Shown here in pieces: positions 26,295 through 31,679 of a DNA stretch of 31,679 nucleotides (positions within the stretch are counted from its first letter, which is position 1; each line of letters starts with the position of its first letter). A program made the translations under genes and the position numbers. Location: contig DAOUJL010000001.1 in the NCBI GenBank assembly GCA_034422735.1, positions 1-31,679 on the forward strand, in the 5' to 3' direction. The stretch is from CATOSD01 sp034422735 (lineage in GTDB: Bacteria > Chloroflexota > Dehalococcoidia > Lucifugimonadales > CATOSD01). Under the pieces are notes generated by a model, which searched no databases, was not told the origin of the DNA, and worked only from the letters and a program-made list of their open reading frames with translations.

Positions 26295-26531
26295 CTACGC
26301 CTTGAGTATGAGTGTAACGATCAGGCCAATCAACGAAGGCGCCAATATCCCAATCAGTGTTGCCAGCATCCAAAGGAAGTAGGTGCGCACCTTACTGTCG
26401 AGATCGCGAATGGCGGTTCGGATGTCTCTGACATCCGCCTTAAGGTCTCCCACTTCGCGAACGAGGTAGTCGACAGTGGCTTCCAGTCTTGCCAGACGTT
26501 CGCCTTCTGGAACTTCTTGAACTGTGGTCAT
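26295..26531 (-). CDS. Small coiled-coil protein with a C-terminal membrane anchor
   Basis: 78 residues from ATG at 26531. The first 50 form a charged helix with heptad-like spacing (RLARLEATVDYLVREVGDL, then VRDIRTAIRDLDSKV). One hydrophobic segment follows (FLWMLATLIGILAPSLIGLIV) and the protein ends LILKA. Such tail-anchored coiled coils are common but have no assigned role. It lies 9 bases after the ilvC stop. A TTG two codons upstream is an alternative start; neither has a strong ribosome site. Confidence 0.6.
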   Translation of the reverse strand: MTTVQEVPEGERLARLEATVDYLVREVGDLKADVRDIRTAIRDLDSKVRTYFLWMLATLIGILAPSLIGLIVTLILKA

Positions 26532-26540
26532 TATCAATGC

Positions 26541-27539
26541 CTAGTCGGCGTCCTTCAGGAAGCTCATCATGCCGCGCAGGTCTTCGCCCACCTGCTCGAT
26601 TTGGTGCTCGGCGTTCTCGCGGCGTAGCCGGTCGAAGCGCGGGCGGCCCTCGTCGTTTTCGGCGATCCACTCGCGGGCGAAGCTGCCGTCCTGGATGCGG
26701 GCCAGCACCTCGCGCATGTTGTCCTTCACGCGCTCGTCGACCACCACCGGGCCGCGGGTGTAGTCACCGTACTCGGCGGTGTCGCTCACCGAGTAGCGCA
26801 TGTATCCCATGCCGCCCTGGTAGAGCAGGTCCACGATGAGCTTGAGCTCGTGCATGCACTCGAAATAGGCGGACTCCGGCTGGTAGCCCGCCTCGACCAG
26901 TGTCTCGTACGCGGCCTTCACGAGCGCCGTGACGCCGCCGCACAGCACGGCCTGTTCGCCGAACAGGTCCGTCTCGGTCTCCTCCTTGAACGTCGTGTCC
27001 AGCACGCCCGCCCGCGTGCAGCCTATGCCGCGCGCGTACGCCAGGCTCAGGCCGTGGGCGTTGCCGGTGGCGTCCTGGTGTACGGCCAGCAGGCCGGGCA
27101 CGCCGGAGCCCCTGGTGAACACCTCTCTCATGCGGTGGCCCGGCGCCTTGGGCGCGACCATGGAGACGTCTATGCTGTCAGCGGGCTTGATGGTGTCGTA
27201 GTGGATGTTGAAGCCGTGGGCGAACATCAGCGACTGCCCCGGCAAAAGGTGTGGCGCGATGGACTCGCGGTACACTTCAGCCTGCAGGTGGTCGGGGATC
27301 AGCATCATAACGATATCTGAGTCGCGGGCCACGTCGGCGACGAGCCCGACCTCCAGGCCGTCCTCCTCCGCTTTGGCCTTGCTGCGGCTGCCCTCGTACA
27401 GGCCGACCTTCACGTTCAACCCGCTGTCATGCAGGTTCAGCGCGTGGGCGTGGCCCTGGCTGCCGTATCCGATTATGCCGATTGTCTTGTCCTCCAGGAG
27501 GGACATGTCGGCGTCGTTTTCGTAGTACATCTTTACCAT
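26541..27539 (-). CDS. ilvC: Ketol-acid reductoisomerase, class I
   Basis: Second step of valine, isoleucine and leucine-precursor synthesis: alkyl migration and NAD(P)H reduction of acetolactate. At 332 residues it is a class I enzyme. The Rossmann motif GYGSQGHAHALNL begins at residue 24, and the C-terminal knotted domain carries the metal-binding acids (TDLFGEQAVLCGG, FECMHELKLIVDL). The cofactor loop reads VGLYEGSRSKAKAE. Tyr48 sits where class I enzymes usually carry an arginine contacting the NADPH phosphate, while Ser51 and Ser53 are kept. It lies 62 bases after ilvN, with a hairpin between. Confidence 0.96.
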   Translation of the reverse strand: MVKMYYENDADMSLLEDKTIGIIGYGSQGHAHALNLHDSGLNVKVGLYEGSRSKAKAEEDGLEVGLVADVARDSDIVMMLIPDHLQAEVYRESIAPHLLPGQSLMFAHGFNIHYDTIKPADSIDVSMVAPKAPGHRMREVFTRGSGVPGLLAVHQDATGNAHGLSLAYARGIGCTRAGVLDTTFKEETETDLFGEQAVLCGGVTALVKAAYETLVEAGYQPESAYFECMHELKLIVDLLYQGGMGYMRYSVSDTAEYGDYTRGPVVVDERVKDNMREVLARIQDGSFAREWIAENDEGRPRFDRLRRENAEHQIEQVGEDLRGMMSFLKDAD

Positions 27540-27561
27540 TATTGTTTCACCCTCACCTCAA

Positions 27562-27584
27562 TCCTCTCCCATCGAGGGAGAGGA
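27562..27584. repeat. CT/GA palindrome between ilvN and ilvC
   Basis: Nine base pairs (TCCTCTCCC with GGGAGAGGA) around the loop ATCGA, which is the reverse complement of the loop in the 17725-17753 hairpin. It has no T-run, so it may be an mRNA-stabilising or attenuating stem in the ilv operon, or a dispersed intergenic repeat. Confidence 0.45.
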
Positions 27585-27601
27585 GGCCTTTAGGAACTGT
27601 T

Positions 27602-28168
27602 CTACACGCTGCCCGTTTCCAGGGGCTTGCGTGCTCTTGCCTGGGTCCCGTTGCGCTGCACGGCCGGGACGTTCATGCCGCGAGCCAGCGCGATTTTGCC
27701 GGTGCGCATCACCTCCAGGACGCCGAAGGCGCTGAGCAGGTGTTGCAGCGAGTCTATCTTGTCCTCGTCGCCGGTCACCTCGATTATGAGCGAGTCGGGC
27801 GCCAGGTCGACGATGTGTGCGCGGAAGATGTCCGCGATCTGCATGATCTCCCCTCGCGTCTGGAAGTTCGAGCGCACCCTTATCAGGCCCAGCTCCCTCG
27901 TCACCGTGTTCTCGTCGGACATGTCGGTGACCTTCACGACGTCGATGAGCTTGTGCAGGTGCTTGGTGACCTGCTCCACCACGGCCTGGTCGCCTTCCAC
28001 GACAAAGGTCATGCGGGAGAGGTCGGGCAGCTCGCTCTGCCCCACCGCCAGGCTGGAGATGTTGAAGCCGCGCCGCCGGAACATGCTCGACACGCGGTTG
28101 AGCACGCCGGGCCTGTCGTTGACCAGCGCGGTGATAGTGTGCCTGGACATGGAATCGGTCATCGTCAT
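27602..28168 (-). CDS. ilvN: Acetolactate synthase, small regulatory subunit
   Basis: Regulatory partner of IlvB, giving valine or leucine feedback sensitivity. The 188-residue protein has an N-terminal ACT domain (HTITALVNDRPGVLNRVSSM at about 8-27, then RRRGFNISSLAVG) and a C-terminal ALS_ss_C domain (about 85-160, ELGLIRVRSNFQTR). A polar tail of about 25 residues ends the protein. Its ATG overlaps the ilvB stop codon (ATGA), a standard coupling for these two subunits. A Met six codons later would also match the family. Confidence 0.95.
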   Translation of the reverse strand: MTMTDSMSRHTITALVNDRPGVLNRVSSMFRRRGFNISSLAVGQSELPDLSRMTFVVEGDQAVVEQVTKHLHKLIDVVKVTDMSDENTVTRELGLIRVRSNFQTRGEIMQIADIFRAHIVDLAPDSLIIEVTGDEDKIDSLQHLLSAFGVLEVMRTGKIALARGMNVPAVQRNGTQARARKPLETGSV

Positions 28169-29859
28169 CGGTTCACCCTCTGGAGCGTGGGCTCTTCCAT
28201 AAGCTGCTCGACGGTGGTGCCCGCCGGAATCATCGGGTACACGTTGTCTTCCTGCTCGACGACGAAGTCCACCACGGCCGGGCCGTCGTAGCTCATCGCC
28301 TCCTCGATGGCCGGTCTCACCTGGAGCTTGTCGGTCACTCTCAGTCCCAGCATTCCGAATGCGTCGGCCAGCTTCACGAAATCCGGGTTGTGGGTGTACT
28401 TGGTGGCCACGTAGCTCTTCTCGTAGAAGAGCTGCTGCCACTGCCGCACCATGCCCAGGCAGTTGTTGTTCATTATGGCGAACTTCACGGGTATGCGGTT
28501 CTCCACCAGCGTGGCGAGCTCGGCCATAGTCATCTGGAAGCCGCCGTCGCCCGCTATGGACCACACCACCTTGTCGGGGCGCCCCACCTGCGCGCCCATC
28601 GCGCCGGGCACCTCGTAGCCCATCGCGCCTGAGCCGCAGGACGAGATGAGCGAGCTGCGGTGCTTGAACGGATAGTGCTGCGCGGCCCACATCTGGTGCT
28701 GGCCCACGCCGGTCACTATCAGCGCCTCGCCGTCCGTGGCCTCGGCGATCTGCTGGATGATGTAGCGGATCTGCAGAGCCTGGGCGTCGTTCGGGTCCAC
28801 CAGCGGATGCTCGCGCTTGAGCTGGTCGATCCGACCCAGCCAGTCCAGGTGCGAGCCCTGCTCCACCTGGCGCGTCAGCGCCGCGAGCGTCAGCCGCAGG
28901 TCGCCCACTATCGGCAGGTCGGCGGGCACGTTCTTGCCTATCTCCGACGGGTCGATGTCCACGTGAATCTTCTTGGAGTTGAGCGCGAACAGCGCCGGGT
29001 TGCCGGTGATGCGGTCGTCGAAGCGCATGCCCAGCGCGATCAGCAGGTCGGCCTCTTCGATGGCGAGGCTCGCGTAGGCCATGCCGTGCATTCCCGGCCA
29101 GCCGGAGTAGAGCACGTGGCTGGTGGGGAAGCAGCTGACGCCCATGAGCGTTGTGATGACGGGTATCTGCGTCTTCTCGGCGAACTCGCGCAACTCGTCG
29201 TAGGCGTGCGACAGGATCACGCCGTGTCCGGCGATGATCACGGGGCGTTTCGCATCCTTGATGAGCTTCGCGGCCCTTCTCACCTGCCCGGAGTGGGGCG
29301 CGAGATTGGGCTTGTAGCTCTCCATTTCGGGCGTGTCGGGGTAGACGAACTCGGCCTCTTCGGTGAAGACGTCCTTGGGTATGTCGACGAGCACGGGACC
29401 CGGCCTTCCGGTGGAGGCGACGTAGAAGGCCTCGCGGATGACCGAGGGGATCTCCTCGGCGGTCATCACAAGGTAGTTGTGCTTGGTGATGGGCAGGGTT
29501 ATGCCGGTGATGTCGGTTTCCTGGAAGGCGTCGCTGCCGATGGCCGCGCGCCCAACCTGGCCGGTGATGGCGACCATGGGGATGGAGTCCATCTGCGCGG
29601 TGGCGATGCCGGTTACGAGGTTGGTGGCGCCGGGACCGGACGTGGCCCAGCACACGCCGGGGCGTCCGGTGGCGCGGGCGTAGCCGTCGGCGGCGTGCGC
29701 GGCGCCCTGTTCGTGGCGCACCAGGATGTGGCGCAGGCCCGGAAACTCCGGCAGCGTCTGGTATAGGGGAAGGATGGCTCCGCCCGGGAGGCCGAAGATC
29801 GTGTCCACGCCCTCTCGCAGCAGGCTTTCGCAAACCATCTGTCCGCCATTCATCTTCAT
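28165..29859 (-). CDS. ilvB: Acetolactate synthase, large catalytic subunit
   Basis: Thiamine-diphosphate and FAD enzyme that condenses pyruvate units into acetolactate. At 564 residues it is the family length. The catalytic Glu is residue 50 in VRHEQGAAHAADGYAR. The thiamine motif is GDGGFQMTMAELATLVENRI ending MNNNCLGM (about 445-480). GMRFDDRITGN marks the FAD domain. The frame opens up to 29931, inside the T-box terminator, so that start is not usable. ATG at 29859 has GGAGG 11 bases upstream. It is the first gene of the ilv block and is directly controlled by the T-box leader. Confidence 0.97.
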   Translation of the reverse strand: MKMNGGQMVCESLLREGVDTIFGLPGGAILPLYQTLPEFPGLRHILVRHEQGAAHAADGYARATGRPGVCWATSGPGATNLVTGIATAQMDSIPMVAITGQVGRAAIGSDAFQETDITGITLPITKHNYLVMTAEEIPSVIREAFYVASTGRPGPVLVDIPKDVFTEEAEFVYPDTPEMESYKPNLAPHSGQVRRAAKLIKDAKRPVIIAGHGVILSHAYDELREFAEKTQIPVITTLMGVSCFPTSHVLYSGWPGMHGMAYASLAIEEADLLIALGMRFDDRITGNPALFALNSKKIHVDIDPSEIGKNVPADLPIVGDLRLTLAALTRQVEQGSHLDWLGRIDQLKREHPLVDPNDAQALQIRYIIQQIAEATDGEALIVTGVGQHQMWAAQHYPFKHRSSLISSCGSGAMGYEVPGAMGAQVGRPDKVVWSIAGDGGFQMTMAELATLVENRIPVKFAIMNNNCLGMVRQWQQLFYEKSYVATKYTHNPDFVKLADAFGMLGLRVTDKLQVRPAIEEAMSYDGPAVVDFVVEQEDNVYPMIPAGTTVEQLMEEPTLQRVNR

Positions 29860-29909
29860 TATGCAGCTAACCTCCGTGGGCTTCGAGGGTGGCGATTGGA
29901 GTTGCGTAT

Positions 29910-29940
29910 AAAAAAACCCGCCCCTACGCAAAGGGACGGG
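29910..29940 (-). terminator. Intrinsic terminator of the T-box leader
   Basis: On the minus strand CCCGTCCCT pairs with AGGGGCGGG (9 bp, one G-U), loop of 6, followed by seven T. It is the premature stop that the T-box antiterminator relieves. Confidence 0.92.
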
Positions 29941-30260
29941 ATTGCTAATCTCGTGGTACCACCCAATTTACCCCGACGGACGCAACCTGAAGGCACGCTG
30001 CGCGGGGCCACTTGTGGGCTGTATAACGGCGGCCAACCGCCCGACCCTAAGCGGAGAGGAGGGGCTAAATTACCAAGCGCGCAGAGCGCGTAATGAAAAC
30101 GCGAAAGCTCTGCAACGTCTGGACTCCTCTGTGCTTCAGGCCGGGTGCTCCGGGGCGAGTTCTCGAAGGTCCTGGCGCCGGCTCCCACCACCGCCGGCTC
30201 TCTGGGGCCGGTATCTCCGGTACTACTCCCCTTCGTCGCATCTGGCTGTATTTCAGTTAG
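29910..30260 (-). ncRNA. T-box riboswitch leader of ilvB (leucine CUC specifier)
   Basis: Read on the minus strand. Stem I has the apical AGAGAGCCGG and GGTGGGAGCC elements (30174-30203) and the AGUA bulge sequence (about 30221-30227). The specifier loop reads GAACTCG, placing a CUC (Leu) codon at 30157-30159 followed by a purine. A 7-bp stem (GCAGAGC/GCTCTGC) follows. The T-box sequence GGGTGGTACCACGAG is at 950-964 of the 29,000s (29950-29964) and pairs with uncharged tRNA. The terminator at 29910-29940 is the alternative fold. CUC is also the specifier in the Bacillus subtilis ilv-leu leader. Transcription should continue when leucyl-tRNA is uncharged. Confidence 0.92.
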
Positions 30261-30267
30261 GGATAGG

Positions 30268-30296
30268 ATGGTAACAAATGGTGGAGTTACTGTCAA
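30268..30296 (-). promoter_or_regulatory. Promoter of the ilvB leader
   Basis: On the minus strand a perfect TTGACA (30291-30296), a 17-base spacer and TACCAT (30268-30273, 4 of 6). The start point would be near 30260, giving a T-box RNA of about 350 bases. Confidence 0.7.
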
Positions 30297-30310
30297 ATTG
30301 CGCGGCCCGG

Positions 30311-30381
30311 CGGTTCCGTTTACTTACAGGGTTTAGCAGGAACAGCGTTGGGTCAGAAAACCCCCAAAGTAAACGGAACCG
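30311..30381. repeat. 15-bp perfect inverted repeat, 41-base loop
   Basis: CGGTTCCGTTTACTT (30311-30325) and its exact reverse complement (30367-30381). It lies between the ilvB promoter and the first copy of the structured RNA. There is no T-run. The right arm covers what would be the guide position of that RNA if it is an omega-RNA. Confidence 0.75.
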
Positions 30382-30392
30382 GCCCGGCGGAG

Positions 30393-30530
30393 CCTGTAAC
30401 AGTTTAGTCGGTACGTCATGTGAGTGAGGACGTTCTCACCCTTGAGGCTGCGGACTCCTGCTTCAGCGGGAACCGTGAGGCCGCGTTAGTGCCGACTTGT
30501 AAAACCGTTCACCGAATAAGCTAACACAGG
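30393..30530 (+). ncRNA. Structured RNA, copy 1 (HEARO/omega-RNA-like)
   Basis: A 138-base fold whose closing stems are CCTGT (30393-30397) with ACAGG (30526-30530), and TTAGTCGGT (30404-30412) with ACCGAATAA (30511-30519, one mismatch). Inside are a GTGAG/CTCAC hairpin (30420-30439) and CCTGC-TTCA-GCGGG (30457-30470). Copy 2 at 31431 has the same stems with different bases. The U-G pair in the last hairpin is only paired on the plus strand, so that is the transcribed strand. Family assignment to HEARO (the guide RNA of IscB-type nucleases) is a hypothesis from size, duplicated stand-alone occurrence and the sharp 5' boundary. No nuclease gene is adjacent. Confidence 0.65.
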
Positions 30531-30646
30531 TTCCCTCAGACGAGAAAACGGAATGAGTCCCTGGCTGGCAAACTATGGTAGGGATTCTCCCGCTGTCTGC
30601 GTTAGGGTGCTGGTCGTCCGCAGCCCAGTCTTCGGGAAATCCGCTA

Positions 30647-31357
30647 CTATGCTATCAGTTCGCCACACGATTCCCAGCGTTCGGCAAAGGCAACGAGCCT
30701 ATTGCGGATATCCTCGTCCGCGTTGAGAACGAAGAACGTCCGGTTGTTCCAGCGACGCCAATAGTAGGCATGGGCGCAACCCGGCAACTGCTTCATCCAG
30801 TGTTCGATCTCCTTGTGGTGCCCACCCTTTCGCCTGGTGTTGTGGTGGTAGATCACGACGGGACGCTGAGCTTGGGCGAGAGTATTGGCCTCGTATAGAG
30901 GGATGCGCTTCGCGCTCTCTTTCTTGGTCGGGCGAAAGTCTGTGTCCGGGTAGAGGCCGTTGTCTGGGTCTGCAAATACCAAGTCGCGGTCGCCCAATCG
31001 TCGGACAACGGCCTCGAACCAGTCCCTCCGCCAATCCTTACGCTTGCGGACCGGTATCGCGGAGATGTCCAGCGGCTCGGATAGGAACTTGGCGTTGCCC
31101 AATATGCCCGAATCCTGCACCGCCTTGACCGACCTTTTGCCTAAGCGGACGATTCCACACAGCGCGTCAAACAGCTCGGGGTCGAGATCGCGCCATGCCC
31201 TGGCGTCGTCCAAGTATTGGGTAAAGCGGCCGTCGTTACTGCTGCGCTCGTCTGGGTGGAGATACCAGGCGACCGCCAGCCGCTTCTTGCCCTTGATTGC
31301 CCTCAGCAACCCATACTTCGCGAAGTCTCCGATATCTCCGGTATATTGGTTCTGCAT
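30647..31357 (-). CDS. Uncharacterised 236-residue protein
   Basis: Begins MQNQYTGDIGDFAKYGLLRA, an opening shared by a widespread family of bacterial hypothetical proteins that I recognise but cannot name functionally. Other blocks are DLVFADPDNGLYPDTDF (about 126-142), which resembles the DPxNG-type motif of Rossmann-fold or nuclease-like enzymes, VVIYHHNTRRKGGHHKEIEHW near 170-190 (quoted in part: HHNTRRKGGHHKEI) and FFVLNADEDIRNRL near the end. It is soluble and rich in Arg, Asp and Trp. AAGG lies ten bases before the ATG. It is flanked on both sides by copies of the structured RNA, which points to accessory cargo, possibly defence-related (inference only). Confidence 0.75.
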   Translation of the reverse strand: MQNQYTGDIGDFAKYGLLRAIKGKKRLAVAWYLHPDERSSNDGRFTQYLDDARAWRDLDPELFDALCGIVRLGKRSVKAVQDSGILGNAKFLSEPLDISAIPVRKRKDWRRDWFEAVVRRLGDRDLVFADPDNGLYPDTDFRPTKKESAKRIPLYEANTLAQAQRPVVIYHHNTRRKGGHHKEIEHWMKQLPGCAHAYYWRRWNNRTFFVLNADEDIRNRLVAFAERWESCGELIA

Positions 31358-31430
31358 GGGGATTAGACCTTTGCTTGAGGAATTTTATGCCTATGCCAAT
31401 TTGTTTGACAACGCGCCCACCTCTGGCGAG

Positions 31431-31568
31431 CCTGTAACAGTTTAGTCGGTATGCCATTAGAGACAAAGCACTTGTCGCACTCCAGGCTGTGGACGCCCGC
31501 TTCCGTGGGAGTGGCGAACCAACGGCAATGCGACTTGAAAGTCTGTTCATCGACTAAGAAGATACAGG
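31431..31568 (+). ncRNA. Structured RNA, copy 2 (HEARO/omega-RNA-like)
   Basis: Exactly 138 bases, like copy 1. Closing stems are CCTGT (31431-31435) with ACAGG (31564-31568), and TTAGTCGGT (31442-31450) with ATCGACTAA (31549-31557, complete with one G-U). The inner hairpins are GACAA-AGCAC-TTGTC (31462-31476) and CCCGC-TTCC-GTGGG (31496-31509). Compared with copy 1 the hairpin arms differ in sequence yet stay paired. The first 20 bases of the two copies are identical. The sequence upstream of each copy differs, as expected if each copy entered a different site. A downstream nuclease gene could lie beyond the window edge. Confidence 0.65.
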
Positions 31569-31649
31569 AGACTGTCTCAGATTACTAGGCGGTTTCGCAG
31601 CGGAGGCCCTCCCACCCATAGATTGCCTAGCAGCGAGCCACTTTGTGGG

Positions 31650-31669
31650 TTCCGGCTGGAGTGCCGGAA
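31650..31669 (+). repeat. Perfect 7-bp hairpin near the window end
   Basis: TTCCGGC, loop TGGAGT, GCCGGAA. It lies about 80 bases after RNA copy 2, together with a CTAGGC/GCCTAG pair (31585-31590 with 31625-31630). These stems could belong to a longer form of the RNA. No T-run follows before the sequence ends. Confidence 0.5.
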
Positions 31670-31679
31670 AGACGTTCGC

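Noticed and set aside
27602..29833. A 743-codon minus-strand frame covering ilvB
   Set aside because: Only its last part is the true IlvN frame; the rest is the +1 shadow of ilvB, rich in Arg/Gly/His as expected for a GC-rich shadow. ilvN starts at 28168.
29860..29931. Upstream extension of IlvB to 29931
   Set aside because: It lies within the terminator hairpin; the ATG at 29859 has GGAGG and matches the family start.
30393..30530. Minus-strand reading that resembles the C-terminus of a TnpB protein (GTNAASRFPLKQES then a stop)
   Set aside because: Copy 2 does not preserve this reading, and the paired stems keep G-U wobbles only when read on the plus strand, so an RNA on the plus strand explains both copies better. 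A TnpB remnant is not fully excluded.
31650..31669. Hairpin near the right edge as a terminator
   Set aside because: No T-run follows in the remaining 10 bases; it is kept only as a repeat.
30300..31679. CRISPR array
   Set aside because: Only two diverged 138-base copies 1 kb apart, with no short regular repeat-spacer pattern.

Overview
The window reads as a piece of a GC-rich bacterial chromosome, most probably a Chloroflexota member of the Dehalococcoidia/SAR202 kind. This placement is an inference from gene content: a DUF1446/DUF4387 pair beside an amidohydrolase and an FAD oxidase, LiaF/PspC-type membrane genes, a T-box-controlled ilv-leu block, frequent ATA codons and many GTG/TTG starts. 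No rRNA or tRNA gene is present to confirm it.

Left edge (1-1285): an insertion sequence with one DDE transposase on the minus strand. Each end carries 20-bp iterons, and the element probably runs past base 1. Positions 1777-12878 form a tight plus-strand run: ammonium transporter, alpha-E protein, ComEA, MscS-type channel, amidohydrolase, AtuA-like DUF1446 protein, DUF4387 protein, FAD-linked oxidase and ComEC. The two DNA-uptake genes comEA and comEC flank an inserted-looking catabolic cassette. A small minus-strand gene at 13038-13424 has a promoter that predicts a leaderless mRNA. A strong sigma70-type promoter at 13555 then drives a hydroxypyruvate-isomerase-like gene, an AceE-like thiamine-diphosphate enzyme and probably a secreted cyclophilin.

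From 17772 to 29859 everything lies on the minus strand. The upstream end (right side) is branched-chain amino acid synthesis: ilvB, ilvN, ilvC, a small membrane gene, a possible leader peptide, leuA, three envelope-stress (LiaF/PspC/toast-rack) genes, then leuC. Small membrane proteins and an MFS transporter follow. The ilvB leader (about 29910-30260) is a T-box riboswitch with a CUC (leucine) specifier, T-box sequence and intrinsic terminator. Leucyl-tRNA charging therefore probably sets expression of the block. leuB, leuD and ilvD are not in the window.

The right end (30300-31679) is accessory DNA: two diverged copies of a 138-nt structured RNA, both on the plus strand, flank an uncharacterised 236-aa gene on the minus strand. 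The copies share their stems and loops, and G-U wobbles identify the transcribed strand. Size, stand-alone duplication and differing 5' flanks fit the HEARO/omega-RNA class of IscB-type elements, but I cannot confirm that family from sequence alone. This is the most interesting part of the window.
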